In this document: positions 18,748-28,061 of the stretch, piece by piece | Layout of the letters: each line of letters begins with the position of its first letter | Position numbering within the stretch: position 1 is the stretch's first letter | Assembly: GCF_003550065.1 (NCBI RefSeq) | Contig: NZ_QXDC01000004.1 | Span: 620,001-684,000, forward strand | Length of the DNA stretch: 64,000 nt | Direction: 5' to 3' | DNA from: Hephaestia caeni | GTDB lineage: Bacteria; Pseudomonadota; Alphaproteobacteria; Sphingomonadales; Sphingomonadaceae | Position numbers and translations under genes: made by a program | Notes under the pieces: model-generated | Database searches by the model: none | The model's input: only the letters and a program-made list of their open reading frames with translations | What the model was told of the DNA's origin: nothing

Positions 18748-20256
18748 ATGACCGAGCGCGCGACGCGGGTCGTGATTCTGGGGGGTGGCACCGCGGGCTG
18801 GATGACGGCCGCCGCGATCGCGCGCCTGTTGCCGCAGGTCGAGCTGCGGCTGATCGAATCGGCGGACATCGGCATCGTCGGCGTCGGCGAGGCGACGCTG
18901 CCGCATTTGCGCGCCTTCGTCGAAACGCTCGGCATCGACGAGGCCGAGTTCATGCGCACCACCAGCGCGACCTACAAATTGGGGATCGCGTTCGAGGGGT
19001 TCGGGCGGATCGGCGCCACCTATACGCACCCCTTCGGCGGCTTCGGCAGCGACCTCGCCGGCGTCGGCTTCCATCATTACTGGCGGCGGATGCACGCCGC
19101 GGGGCGCGCGCGCGACATCGGCGCCTATTCGTATCCGGTCGTGCTCGCCGCCGCGCGCAAGTTCGCGCGGCCGACCCCCGACGGCGATCCGATCACCTCG
19201 ACCTATGGCTATGCCTATCAGTTCGATGCGACGCGCTTCGCCCCCTATCTGCGCGATTATGCGATCGCGCGCGGCGCGGTGCGCACCGAGGGCAAGGTGG
19301 TGCGTGTCGAGCAGCATCCCGAAACCGGCGACGTCACCGCGCTCCACCTCGAATCGGGCGAGGCGGTGACCGGCGATCTGTTCATCGATTGCTCGGGGTT
19401 TCGCAGCCTGCTGCTCGGCGACACGCTCAAAACGCCGTGGGAGGATTGGTCCCACTGGCTGCCGTGCGACCGCGCCGCCGCGCTGCCGTGCGAATCGCCC
19501 GAAGGCGACATCGAGCCGCTGACGCGCGCGATCGCGATGCCCTTCGGCTGGCGCTGGCGGATCCCGCTCCAGCACCGCGTCGGCAACGGCTATGTCTATT
19601 CGAGCGCCCACCTGTCCGACGACGACGCGTGCGCGGCGATCGTCGGCGCGGTCGAGGGCAAGCCGATCGCGTCCCCACGCGTGCTGCGCTTCCGCGCCGG
19701 GCGGCGGCGGCTGGGCTGGGTCAAGAATGTGGTCGCGATCGGGCTGTCGTCGGGGTTTCTCGAACCGCTCGAATCGACCAGCCTCTATCTCGCGCAAGCC
19801 GCGATCACGCAGTTGATCGAATTGTTCCCGGAAGACGGCCGTTCGACCGATGCCGATCGCGACGAATTCAACCGCGTGATCGACCTCGAACACGACCGCA
19901 TCCGCGATTTCCTGATCCTCCATTATCACGCCACCACGCGCGACGATTCGGATTTCTGGAACCACGTCCGCACGATGCGCGTGCCCTACAGCCTGCACGA
20001 GAAGATCGCGATGTTCCGCGCCTCGGGCCGCGTCGCCAGATATACCAAGGGACTGTTCCTCGAACCGAGCTGGGTCGCGGTCTATCTGGGGCAAGGCATC
20101 ATCCCCGAGCGCTGGGACCAGCGCGCCGATCTCGCCGACGAAGCACAGCTCGATCGTGCGCTGGCCGGGCTCGACCGCGCGCTCGGCGCGGCGGCGGCGC
20201 GCACCCCGGGCCACCGTGAGGCGCTTGCCGCGCACCATGCCGGAGCGCCTGCATGA
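18748..20256 (+). CDS. Flavin-dependent tryptophan halogenase-like protein
   Basis: 502 aa. FADH2-binding GGGTAGW (residues 12-18), Lys77 in SATYKLGIAFEGF (equivalent to the catalytic Lys79 of PrnA/RebH), the halogenase W-x-W-x-I-P motif (GWRWRIP), and the EPLEST segment carrying the active-site Glu (339-344) are all present. The enzyme would use FADH2, O2 and halide to halogenate an aromatic substrate; it needs an external flavin reductase, and none is adjacent. Sphingomonads carry many such genes of unknown substrate. Coupled by ATGA to a degenerate paralogue. Confidence 0.88.
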   Translation: MTERATRVVILGGGTAGWMTAAAIARLLPQVELRLIESADIGIVGVGEATLPHLRAFVETLGIDEAEFMRTTSATYKLGIAFEGFGRIGATYTHPFGGFGSDLAGVGFHHYWRRMHAAGRARDIGAYSYPVVLAAARKFARPTPDGDPITSTYGYAYQFDATRFAPYLRDYAIARGAVRTEGKVVRVEQHPETGDVTALHLESGEAVTGDLFIDCSGFRSLLLGDTLKTPWEDWSHWLPCDRAAALPCESPEGDIEPLTRAIAMPFGWRWRIPLQHRVGNGYVYSSAHLSDDDACAAIVGAVEGKPIASPRVLRFRAGRRRLGWVKNVVAIGLSSGFLEPLESTSLYLAQAAITQLIELFPEDGRSTDADRDEFNRVIDLEHDRIRDFLILHYHATTRDDSDFWNHVRTMRVPYSLHEKIAMFRASGRVARYTKGLFLEPSWVAVYLGQGIIPERWDQRADLADEAQLDRALAGLDRALGAAAARTPGHREALAAHHAGAPA

Positions 20257-21743
20257 GCGATGGAGCGATTCGCGGCATCGCGATCCTCGGCGGCGGGATC
20301 GTCGGGCTGTCGGCGGCATGTGCCTTCGCGCGCGCGCTGCCGGCGACGCGTGTGACGCTGATCGCGACCCCGCCCGATCCGGCGTCGCTCGCCGATCGCG
20401 CGCTGGCGACATGGCCCGGCATCGCGCGTTTCCACGAGGCGATCGGGCTCGATGAGCCGGGGTTGCTGCGTCACGCGGGCGCCACCCACCGGCTGGGCAT
20501 CGCGTTCACCGGCTGGTCGGCCGACGGCACCGGCTGGCTCGCTTGCTTCGGCGCGCATGGTCCGCGCGACCAGGCGGGATTCCACCAGCATTGGCTGATC
20601 GCGCGGCGCGCGGGCGATACGACGCCCTTCCACGCCTATGCGCCTGCTGCCGCGCTGGCGGCCGCAGGGCGGATGGCGCCGCCGAGCGACGACCCCGCCT
20701 CACCGCTCGCCGATATCGATCATGCGTTGCGGTTCGACCCCGCCGCTTATACCGCGCAGCTCGCCGGGCTCGCACGGCACCTGCGCGTCGAAACCGTCGC
20801 CGGCGTACCGGGCGATATCGAGCGGCGCGCGGACGGCGGCGTCGCCGCGCTCGTCCTCGACGACGGCCGCCGGATCGAGGCCGATCTGTTCGTCGATGCC
20901 GGCGGCCCGGCCGCGCCACTCCTGTCGATGCTCGACGACGCGTTCGAGGACTGGCGCGACACATTGCCGTGCGACCGGCTGCTGATCGCCGAGCCGCAAC
21001 CGCCCGCGCTCGGCCTCGTCGACGAACGGCACGCGACCGATTGCGGCTGGTGGTGGCTCGCCCCCGGACGCGCGCGAACCGATGTCGGGCTTGCCTATTG
21101 CGCGGCGCTGACCACGGACGACGCGGCGGCCCGCGTGCTCGAGGCCGAGGCGCACGCCCGCCCGCAGGCGCGCCTCACGCTCCGCCCCGGCCGCCGCCCG
21201 CGAAGCTGGATCGGCAACGTGGTCGCGATCGGCGACGCGGCGGCGGTGCTCGATCCGCTTGCGGGCGCCAGCCTCACGCTGGCACACGAAGCGATCCTGC
21301 GCGCGATCGATCTGCTTCCCGATCGTTCGATGCCGCCCGCGCTGATCGCCGAGTTCAACCGCCGCACCGCCGACCACCATGCGCGCGCACGCGATTTCAC
21401 CGCCGCGCATTATGTCGCGAGCGGGCGGCGATCGGGGGATTTCTGGCGGGCGATCGAGGGCCGCGCGCGGCCCGAAAGCCTTGCGATCACGCTTGATCAG
21501 TTCGCGGGGCGAGGCCACCTCCCCCATTTCGAGGAAGAACTCGCCACCGCCGACGATTGGCGGGCGTTGCTGCTCGGCCTGGGGATGAACCCCGCGCACG
21601 GCGACCCCGCCGCGCAGGCGATGCCCGCCGACCGGCGTACCGCGATGCTGCGCGCCGCGCGCGACCGCGCGGCATCGGCGCCGGGGCTCGCGCTGCCCTA
21701 TCGTGAATTCTATGCACGCACGATTGATGCACGGCCGGGGTGA
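20253..21743 (+). CDS. Degenerate tryptophan halogenase-like flavoprotein
   Basis: 496 aa, homologous along its length to the preceding protein: FAD site LGGGIVGLSAACA, GATHRLGIAFTGW, GWWWLAPG. The catalytic Lys is Arg80, the W-x-W-x-I-P motif is altered, and EPLEST has become DPLAGA, so the Glu is lost. It probably cannot make or use hypohalous acid and lysine haloamine. It may be a monooxygenase, a partner subunit of the intact enzyme, or decaying. ATGA overlap implies equal expression with the intact copy. Confidence 0.8.
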   Translation: MSDGAIRGIAILGGGIVGLSAACAFARALPATRVTLIATPPDPASLADRALATWPGIARFHEAIGLDEPGLLRHAGATHRLGIAFTGWSADGTGWLACFGAHGPRDQAGFHQHWLIARRAGDTTPFHAYAPAAALAAAGRMAPPSDDPASPLADIDHALRFDPAAYTAQLAGLARHLRVETVAGVPGDIERRADGGVAALVLDDGRRIEADLFVDAGGPAAPLLSMLDDAFEDWRDTLPCDRLLIAEPQPPALGLVDERHATDCGWWWLAPGRARTDVGLAYCAALTTDDAAARVLEAEAHARPQARLTLRPGRRPRSWIGNVVAIGDAAAVLDPLAGASLTLAHEAILRAIDLLPDRSMPPALIAEFNRRTADHHARARDFTAAHYVASGRRSGDFWRAIEGRARPESLAITLDQFAGRGHLPHFEEELATADDWRALLLGLGMNPAHGDPAAQAMPADRRTAMLRAARDRAASAPGLALPYREFYARTIDARPG

Positions 21744-21825
21744 CGCGACGAAAAACGGTGCGTAAAGACCGACGATAGACCAGATGAGCGACGTACCCGA
21801 TACCCGCTCGAGGAAGAGGATTTAG

Positions 21826-24087
21826 ATGGCCGACGATTCGAACGTCCAGTTTTCCGAGCGCGAGGCGCTGCTGTTCCATTCGGAAGGGCGGCCCGGCAAG
21901 ATCGAGATCATCGCCTCCAAGCCGATGGCGACCCAGCGCGATCTCGCGCTCGCCTATTCGCCCGGCGTCGCGGTGCCGGTGCAGGCGATCGCCGACGATC
22001 CCGCCAAGGCCTACGATTATACCGCCAAGGGCAATCTGGTCGCGGTGATCTCGAACGGCACCGCGATCCTGGGCATGGGCAATCTCGGCGCGCTCGCCTC
22101 CAAGCCGGTGATGGAAGGCAAGGCGGTGCTGTTCAAGCGCTTCGCCGACGTCGACGCGATCGACCTCGAACTCAAGACCGAGGATGTCGATCGCTTCATC
22201 GACGCGGTCGAATTGCTCGAACCGAGCTTCGGCGGGATCAACCTCGAAGACATCAAGAGCCCCGAATGCTTCATCATCGAGCAGACGCTTCGGGAACGCA
22301 TGAACATCCCGGTGTTCCATGACGACCAGCACGGCACCGCGATCATCGCCGCCGCCGGGCTGATCAACGCGCTCCACCTGACAGGCCGCAGCATCAAGGA
22401 CACCAACGTCGTGATGAACGGCGCGGGTGCCGCCGCGATCGCGTGCGCCGAGTTGATCAAGGCGATGGGGCTGCCCAGCGACCGGCTCCTGATGTGCGAC
22501 CGCACCGGCGTGGTCTACGAAGGCCGCGAAGACGACATGAACCAGTGGAAGTCCGCGCACGCCGTGCGGACCGAAAAGCGCAGCCTCGCCGACGCGCTCG
22601 ACGGCGCCGACGTGTTCATGGGGCTGTCCGCCGCCGGCGCGCTGCCCGCCGACCTGCTCAAGACGATGGCGCCCAAGCCGATCGTGTTCGCGATGGCCAA
22701 TCCCGATCCCGAGATCAGCCCGCCCGAGGCCAAGCGTGCGCGGCCCGACGTCATCATCGCCACCGGCCGGTCGGATTATCCCAACCAGGTCAACAATGTG
22801 CTCGGCTTCCCGTTCATCTTCCGCGGCGCGCTCGACGTGCGCGCGACGGGGATCAACGATGCGATGAAGATCGCCGCGGCCGAAGCGCTCGCCGCGCTGG
22901 CACGCCAGCAGGTGCCCGAGGAAGTCGCGCTCGCTTACGGCACGCAGCACAGCTTCGGGCCCGAATATATCATCCCCGCGCCGTTCGATCCGCGGCTGAT
23001 GGAGGAAATCCCGGTCGCGGTCGCGCAGGCGGCGATGGATTCGGGCGTCGCGACCAAGCCGATCACCGACATGGAGGCCTATCGCGAGACGCTGCGCGGG
23101 CGGCTGAACCCCACCACCGCGGTGCTCAGCCTCGCCTATGAAGGCGCGCGGGCAAAGCCCAAGCGCGTCGTCTTCGCCGAAGCCGAAGAAGAAGTGGTGC
23201 TGCGCGCGGCGATCGCGTTCCGCGAGGGCGGCTACGGCACGCCGGTGCTGGTCGGGCGCGACGACGTCTACCAGCGGCTGGCGGCGCTGGGGGTCGACGA
23301 CCCCCACAGCTACGAACTGCACAACAGCCGCCATTCGCCGCTGGTGCCCCGGATGGTCGATTTCCTCTACGACCGGCTCCATCGCCGCGGCTATCTGCGC
23401 CGCGATTGCGAGCGGATGGTCAACCAGGACCGCAACATCTTCGGCAGCCTGCTGCTCCAGCTTGGCGAGGGCGATGCGATGATCACCGGCATCACGCGCA
23501 CCTTCGCGCGCACGATGCGCGAGCTGAAGCGCGTGATCGATCCCGCGCCGGGGCGCACCCCGTTCGGCATCCACATCCTGGTCGGCCAGAGCCACACCGT
23601 CTTCATCGCCGACACGACGATCAACGAGCGCCCATCGGCGAACGAACTGGCCGACATCGCCGAGCAGACCGCGCAGGTCGCGCGGCGGATGGGCCACGAG
23701 CCACGCGTCGGCTTCCTGAGCTATTCGACCTTCGGCAACCCCGAGGGCAAATGGCTCGAGAATCTGCGCCAGGCGGTGCATGTGCTCGAAGAACGCAAGG
23801 TGAGCTTCGAGTTCGAGGGCGAAATGGCGCCCGACGTGGCACTCAACCCGCGCCAGCTTGCCAATTATCCGTTCGCGCGGCTTTCCGGCCCGGCCAACGT
23901 GCTGATCATGCCGGGGCTGCAATCGGCCAACATCTCGGCCAAGCTGCTGCGCGAACTGGGCGGCGATTCGATGATCGGGCCGATGTTGATCGGCATGGAA
24001 AAGTCGATCCAGATCGCCCCGATGACGTCGAGCGCGAGCGAACTGGTGACGCTGGCGGTGCTCGCCGCAGGGGGCATGGCGGGCTGA
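21826..24087 (+). CDS. maeB: NADP-dependent malic enzyme fused to phosphotransacetylase-like domain
   Basis: 753 aa, the standard MaeB length. The N-terminal malic enzyme part (to about residue 430) shows PMATQRDLALAYSPGVAVP, VFHDDQHGTAII and MNGAGAAAIACAELI (NADP site). The C-terminal half is a phosphate acetyltransferase-like domain (RVVFAEAEEEVVLRAA, NVLIMPGLQSANIS) that acts as an acetyl-CoA-sensing regulatory module in this family. It converts malate to pyruvate plus CO2 and NADPH. Single gene, convergent with the DUF4403 gene 13 bp away. Confidence 0.97.
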   Translation: MADDSNVQFSEREALLFHSEGRPGKIEIIASKPMATQRDLALAYSPGVAVPVQAIADDPAKAYDYTAKGNLVAVISNGTAILGMGNLGALASKPVMEGKAVLFKRFADVDAIDLELKTEDVDRFIDAVELLEPSFGGINLEDIKSPECFIIEQTLRERMNIPVFHDDQHGTAIIAAAGLINALHLTGRSIKDTNVVMNGAGAAAIACAELIKAMGLPSDRLLMCDRTGVVYEGREDDMNQWKSAHAVRTEKRSLADALDGADVFMGLSAAGALPADLLKTMAPKPIVFAMANPDPEISPPEAKRARPDVIIATGRSDYPNQVNNVLGFPFIFRGALDVRATGINDAMKIAAAEALAALARQQVPEEVALAYGTQHSFGPEYIIPAPFDPRLMEEIPVAVAQAAMDSGVATKPITDMEAYRETLRGRLNPTTAVLSLAYEGARAKPKRVVFAEAEEEVVLRAAIAFREGGYGTPVLVGRDDVYQRLAALGVDDPHSYELHNSRHSPLVPRMVDFLYDRLHRRGYLRRDCERMVNQDRNIFGSLLLQLGEGDAMITGITRTFARTMRELKRVIDPAPGRTPFGIHILVGQSHTVFIADTTINERPSANELADIAEQTAQVARRMGHEPRVGFLSYSTFGNPEGKWLENLRQAVHVLEERKVSFEFEGEMAPDVALNPRQLANYPFARLSGPANVLIMPGLQSANISAKLLRELGGDSMIGPMLIGMEKSIQIAPMTSSASELVTLAVLAAGGMAG

Positions 24088-24100
24088 GGGCGCCCCATCC

Positions 24101-25594
24101 TCAGCGCTCGGGCCGGTATGTCACTCGCACGTCGCCGCTGACGCGAACGGGGAGGTACAGCCCCGCGCCATGCGCCTGGATAACGCCGGTCTCGACAGTG
24201 CCGAGATCGGCGTGGATGACGAAATCGCCGACGCGCTTGGCATCGATCGCGCGACCGATCTTGCCGAGCAGCTCCTGATAATCGCCGGTGAAGTTCTGGC
24301 CGAGCGCCTCGGCGATCAAGGCGGCAACGCCGGGGCTGTTGCCCAGCCGCACCAACAGATCGCCCGCCATCCCGTCGGTATCGCCAGTCACCACGAGATC
24401 GCTGAAGCGCACCTTCGCCGAACCGGGCGCGTTGACCGGCCGGGCGGCGAGCCAGATCACGCCGCGGGTCTCGCCGATATCGCCCGAGACGGGGCGTGCA
24501 GCAAGCGCCAGCCCCACCGCGATGCGGCCGCTGGTGGTGCCGTAAGCGGTCACCTTGTCGAACCGCGCCGTCACCGGGCCGATCCCGGGCACCTCGAAAG
24601 GCCGCGCGGCGCGCCTGGTGAGCGCGCGCAGGATCACCGGCTCGAGCTGGGCGTAATCGGCGACGACGGGGATGAAGAACCGTAGCCGCCCCGCGTCGCT
24701 CGAGCGCGTCATCGGCGGCAGCGGGGTCGCGGCCGGATCGGCGGGGCGCGGGCCGACGAAGGTTTCGGTCGCCGCTTCGAGCGTGACGTTGAGCCGCAGC
24801 CGTTTGCCGTCGAGCGTATAGCCCGCATAGGACAAGGCGCGCGGCGTGATGCGCGCCCAGACGGGCGGGTTCTCAGCATTGAGATCGATCGAGGTGAACG
24901 CCTGCCGCCACAGATGATCGAGCTTGCTGCGCACGTCGAGCCTGGCAAGGTCGCGCGGCAGCGATCGTTCGAGATCGCGCACCACCGGGCGCAGCTTTTC
25001 GTCCGCCTGATCGGTGAAGGTGATGCGCTGGCCGAGGAAATCGATGCCGGGCGGGCGCGTCCAGTCATAGGACAGGTCAACGGTCGCGCGCGGCTGCCAA
25101 TCGGCGGTGAGATCGAGCGTGATCCGCGCGTGCGCCATCGCCGCGCCGGTCGCGGTCTCGCCCTTGAGCACGCCGCCGACGTCGCGCGCGCTGATTTGGG
25201 CACGGATCGGCAGATCGGCGACGATCACTTTCCCCTTGCCGTGCAGCCGCACCGGCCCGCGCGTTACCGTGCCGACGATCGTGCAGCCGATCTCGGGCGT
25301 CACCTTCACCCGCTTGCCGAACAGCTTGACGCGCTGGGGGGCGATGCAGCGATCGACATGGCGGTTGATCGTCCACAAGGTTTTGGGCACCGCGCGTTCG
25401 ATCGCGCGCGTCAGCATCGCCGCATCAGCGTCGATCGGCACCGCGATGATCGAGCTTTCAGGCGGGATCGCGGGCGCGTCATGCGCGCGCGGCGGCGGCT
25501 CGACCGGGGCGGGTCGTGAGCAGCCCGCCAGCGCGGCCGCGAGCGCCATCGCGAACGCCCGCCTTCCTTCCACGCCGCATCGCGCCCCGTTCAT
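24101..25594 (-). CDS. DUF4403 family lipoprotein
   Basis: 497 aa from ATG 25594. The signal peptide ends in the lipobox LAGC (residues 22-25 or nearby), so it is a lipoprotein. The body matches the DUF4403 layout: paired beta-rich halves with LWTINRHVDRC, PGIDFLGQRITFTDQADEKLRPVVRDLE, PPVWARITPRAL and VARFDKVTAYGT. These proteins resemble lipid-binding BPI-like folds; the role is unknown. Start chosen because the signal peptide begins there. Confidence 0.78.
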   Translation of the reverse strand: MNGARCGVEGRRAFAMALAAALAGCSRPAPVEPPPRAHDAPAIPPESSIIAVPIDADAAMLTRAIERAVPKTLWTINRHVDRCIAPQRVKLFGKRVKVTPEIGCTIVGTVTRGPVRLHGKGKVIVADLPIRAQISARDVGGVLKGETATGAAMAHARITLDLTADWQPRATVDLSYDWTRPPGIDFLGQRITFTDQADEKLRPVVRDLERSLPRDLARLDVRSKLDHLWRQAFTSIDLNAENPPVWARITPRALSYAGYTLDGKRLRLNVTLEAATETFVGPRPADPAATPLPPMTRSSDAGRLRFFIPVVADYAQLEPVILRALTRRAARPFEVPGIGPVTARFDKVTAYGTTSGRIAVGLALAARPVSGDIGETRGVIWLAARPVNAPGSAKVRFSDLVVTGDTDGMAGDLLVRLGNSPGVAALIAEALGQNFTGDYQELLGKIGRAIDAKRVGDFVIHADLGTVETGVIQAHGAGLYLPVRVSGDVRVTYRPER

Positions 25595-25650
25595 CCGGCT
25601 CGTCCCCGATTCGGACATGCGCCTTTCCGATAACGCCGCCGATTCAACGC

Positions 25651-26442
25651 CTAGGCGTCGATCGACGTTCCCAGCGCGGCGTTGACCAGCCCGCCATCGA
25701 CCGTGATCGTGGTGCCGACGACGTAATCGCCGGCGCGGGCCGCGAGGTAGATCGCGGCACCCGCCATATCCTCCGCGATGCCGATCCGACCGGCGGGAAT
25801 CCGGCGCGCCACCTCGTCGCCATGATCGCGCGCGGCGCGGTTCATCTCGCTCGCGAACGCGCCGGGTGCGATCGAGGTAACGTGGATGCCGTCCCCCGCG
25901 AGCCGCGCCGCCATCCGCTTGGTGAGCTGGATCAGCGCCGCCTTCGACGCCTGATAGCTATAGGTTTCCCACGGATTGAGCCGGATTCCGTCGATCGAGC
26001 TGATGTTGATGACCTTGGCCGGGCGATCCGCGCGCGCGGCCGCCTTCAACGCCGTATGGAGCGCCTGCGTCAGGAAGAAAGGCGATTTGACGTTGAGGTC
26101 CATCACCTTGTCCCACCCTTTTTCGGGGAAATCCTCGAACGGTTCTCCCCAGGCGGCGCCGGCATTGTTGACGAGCACGTCGAGCTTGTTCTCATGCTCG
26201 GCGAGTTGCGCGGCGAGCGCCTTGCACCCCGCAACGGTCGACACGTCCTGCGGCAGCGCGACGCACTTCCCGCCCAGTTCCTTCGCCGCCGCGATACAGG
26301 CATCGGCCTTGCGCGACGAGATGTAGACCGTCGCGCCTTGCGCGAGAAACCCCGCCGCGATCATCCGGCCGATGCCGCGACTGCCCCCGGTGACGAGCGC
26401 GACGCGGCCGTCGAGGCGAAACAGGCTGGTGGTATCCATCAA
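25651..26442 (-). CDS. SDR family oxidoreductase
   Basis: 263 aa classical short-chain dehydrogenase. NAD(P) site VTGGSRGIGRMIAAG, NNAGA, catalytic Ser in NISSIDG and Tyr-x-x-x-Lys in YSYQASKAAL, C-terminal GTTITVDGG. The Arg after the first Gly-Ser favours NADP. It follows an acyl-CoA dehydrogenase on the same strand across a 248-bp repeat-filled gap; the pair suggests acyl or steroid-like substrate oxidation, which is inference. Confidence 0.9.
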   Translation of the reverse strand: MMDTTSLFRLDGRVALVTGGSRGIGRMIAAGFLAQGATVYISSRKADACIAAAKELGGKCVALPQDVSTVAGCKALAAQLAEHENKLDVLVNNAGAAWGEPFEDFPEKGWDKVMDLNVKSPFFLTQALHTALKAAARADRPAKVINISSIDGIRLNPWETYSYQASKAALIQLTKRMAARLAGDGIHVTSIAPGAFASEMNRAARDHGDEVARRIPAGRIGIAEDMAGAAIYLAARAGDYVVGTTITVDGGLVNAALGTSIDA

Positions 26443-26458
26443 TACTCTCTCCCAAAAT

Positions 26459-26521
26459 CGTCACCCCGGCGCAGGCCGGGGTCTTTCCGTTGCTGGAGAT
26501 GCCAGCCTTCGCCGGCATGAC
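26459..26521. repeat. Family A palindromic repeat, short variant
   Basis: Begins CGTCACCCCGGCGCAGGCCG and ends with the mirrored CCTTCGCCGGCATGAC; about 63 bp. It lies directly upstream of the SDR start and next to a second, nested repeat. Confidence 0.65.
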
Positions 26522-26538
26522 AACACTGCCTAGTATGG

Positions 26539-26685
26539 TGGAACTGAAGTTCGTGGTATCATGGCCGTCATGCTGAACTTGTTTCAGCATCCATTCCTCC
26601 CCGTTCGGCGTCGTCGCTTGCGGCACGATGGACCCTGAAACAAGTTCAGGGTGACGGCTCTGGATTGTGGCGAACTTCAGTTCCA
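26539..26685. repeat. Nested inverted-repeat element around a family A copy
   Basis: A perfect 15-bp terminal inverted repeat (TGGAACTGAAGTTCG at 26539-26553, its complement at 26671-26685) encloses a family A element at 26566-26656 of the variant with GCTGAACTTGTTTCAGC arms. The whole 147-bp unit is palindromic at two scales and resembles a small MITE. It lies just after the acyl-CoA dehydrogenase stop (26691, minus strand) and would fold as that gene's 3' hairpin. Confidence 0.7.
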
Positions 26686-26690
26686 GGTGA

Positions 26691-27854
26691 CTAGCTCCCG
26701 CGTTTCATCGTCTCGCGCGCGATGACGAGCTGCTGGATCTGGCTGGTGCCTTCGTAGATGCGGAACAGCCGCACGTCGCGATACAGCCGCTCGATGCCGT
26801 GATCGGCGATATAGCCCGCGCCGCCGAACACCTGCACGGCGCGATCGGCGACGCGGCCGACCATCTCGCTCGCGAAATATTTGGCCGCCGCCGATTCGAG
26901 CACGACGTCCGCACCCTCGTCCTTCTTCGCCGCGGTTTCGAGCACCAATGCCCGCGCGGCCAGCGCCTCGGTCTTCGAATCGGCCACCATCGCCTGAATC
27001 AACTGATGCTCGGCGATCGGCTTGGCGAACTGCTTGCGCTCGCCCGCATAGGCAACGCAATCGGCGATCAGCCGCTCGGCCACGCCGACGCATACCGCCG
27101 CGATGTGCAGCCGCCCGCGATCGAGCACGCGCATCGCGATCCTGAACCCCTCGCCCTCCGCCCCCAGCCGATTAGCGGCGGGCACGGGCACGTCGTCGAA
27201 CAGCACATCGGCGACCTTGGCGCCGCGCTGGCCCATCTTCTTTTCGGGCGCGCCGATCGACACGCCCGGCAGGTCACGCGGCACGAGGAAGGCAGAGACG
27301 CCGCGCGCGCCGGGATCGTCGCCGGTGCGCGCCATCACGGTGAACAGATCGGCCTTGTCGGCATTGGTGATGAAGCGCTTGGTGCCGGTGAGGCGATAGA
27401 CCTCGCCATCCCGCACCGCGCGCGTCTTTACCGCGCCCGAATCGCTGCCGACATCGGGTTCGGTGAGCGCGAAGCTGGTGATGATCTCGCCGCGCGCGAT
27501 GCCGGGCAGCCACGCAGCCTTCTGCGCGTCGGTCCCCGCCATCACGAGCCCCTGGCTGCCGATCCCGACATTGGTGCCGAAGGTCGATCGGAAAGCGGGC
27601 GTGGTGCGGCCGAATTCGATTCCGACGCGCGCCTCCTCGGCCATCGTCAGCCCCAGCCCGCCATAATCCTCGGCGATCGACAGCCCGAACAGGCCGAGCC
27701 CGCGCATCTCCGCGACGATCGCCTCGGGCACCGCGTCATCGGCCTCGACCTGCGCCTCGAGCGGCCGCAACCGCTCGGCGACGAACCGCCGCACGGTATC
27801 GATCAGCGCATCGAAGGTTTCGGGATCGAGCGGCATGTATCTCTCCGACGTCAT
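26691..27854 (-). CDS. Acyl-CoA dehydrogenase
   Basis: 387 aa, normal for the family. ITSFALTEPDVGSDSGAVKTRA (FAD/substrate loop), TGTKRFITNADKAD, and Glu368 in IYEGTSQIQQLVIAR as catalytic base. The enzyme makes trans-2-enoyl-CoA and passes electrons to ETF. Chain-length or ring preference cannot be read from the sequence. Minus-strand neighbour of an SDR, with no CoA ligase or hydratase nearby. Confidence 0.95.
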   Translation of the reverse strand: MTSERYMPLDPETFDALIDTVRRFVAERLRPLEAQVEADDAVPEAIVAEMRGLGLFGLSIAEDYGGLGLTMAEEARVGIEFGRTTPAFRSTFGTNVGIGSQGLVMAGTDAQKAAWLPGIARGEIITSFALTEPDVGSDSGAVKTRAVRDGEVYRLTGTKRFITNADKADLFTVMARTGDDPGARGVSAFLVPRDLPGVSIGAPEKKMGQRGAKVADVLFDDVPVPAANRLGAEGEGFRIAMRVLDRGRLHIAAVCVGVAERLIADCVAYAGERKQFAKPIAEHQLIQAMVADSKTEALAARALVLETAAKKDEGADVVLESAAAKYFASEMVGRVADRAVQVFGGAGYIADHGIERLYRDVRLFRIYEGTSQIQQLVIARETMKRGS

Positions 27855-27943
27855 GCCGGACTTGTTCCGGCATCCAATTCTCCACTTGCCCCGACCTCAT
27901 CGAGTCGCGGCTCCTTGGACCCCGGAACAAGTCCGGCGTGACG
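27849..27943. repeat. Family A palindromic repeat
   Basis: Arms CGTCATGCCGGACTTGTTCC and the mirrored GGAACAAGTCCGGCGTGACG around a 50-bp centre. It overlaps the first bases of the acyl-CoA dehydrogenase gene (start at 27854), so the promoter of that gene must lie within or upstream of the repeat. Confidence 0.8.
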
Positions 27944-28006
27944 GTTAAAGATCAGGCGCCACCAGAGCAAGCCCCGAAAACCTACCCGAAATTCCAAAGT
28001 GCGCAA

Positions 28007-28034
28007 TTGACGCCCCTCTCATGCGGCTTATGCT
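28007..28034 (+). promoter_or_regulatory. Possible sigma-70-type promoter of the SDR/symporter pair
   Basis: TTGACG (28007-28012) and TATGCT (28029-28034) with a 16-bp spacer, about 28 bp before the chosen SDR start. Weak match by eye only. Confidence 0.35.
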
Positions 28035-28061
28035 GCGCACAAAATGAGGATGGAGAGCGGG

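Noticed and set aside
18748..21743. Classical halogenated natural-product cluster
   Set aside because: No NRPS, PKS, terpene cyclase, tryptophan-oxidising pathway or flavin reductase adjoins; halogenase-like genes are also widespread in sphingomonads without such clusters.
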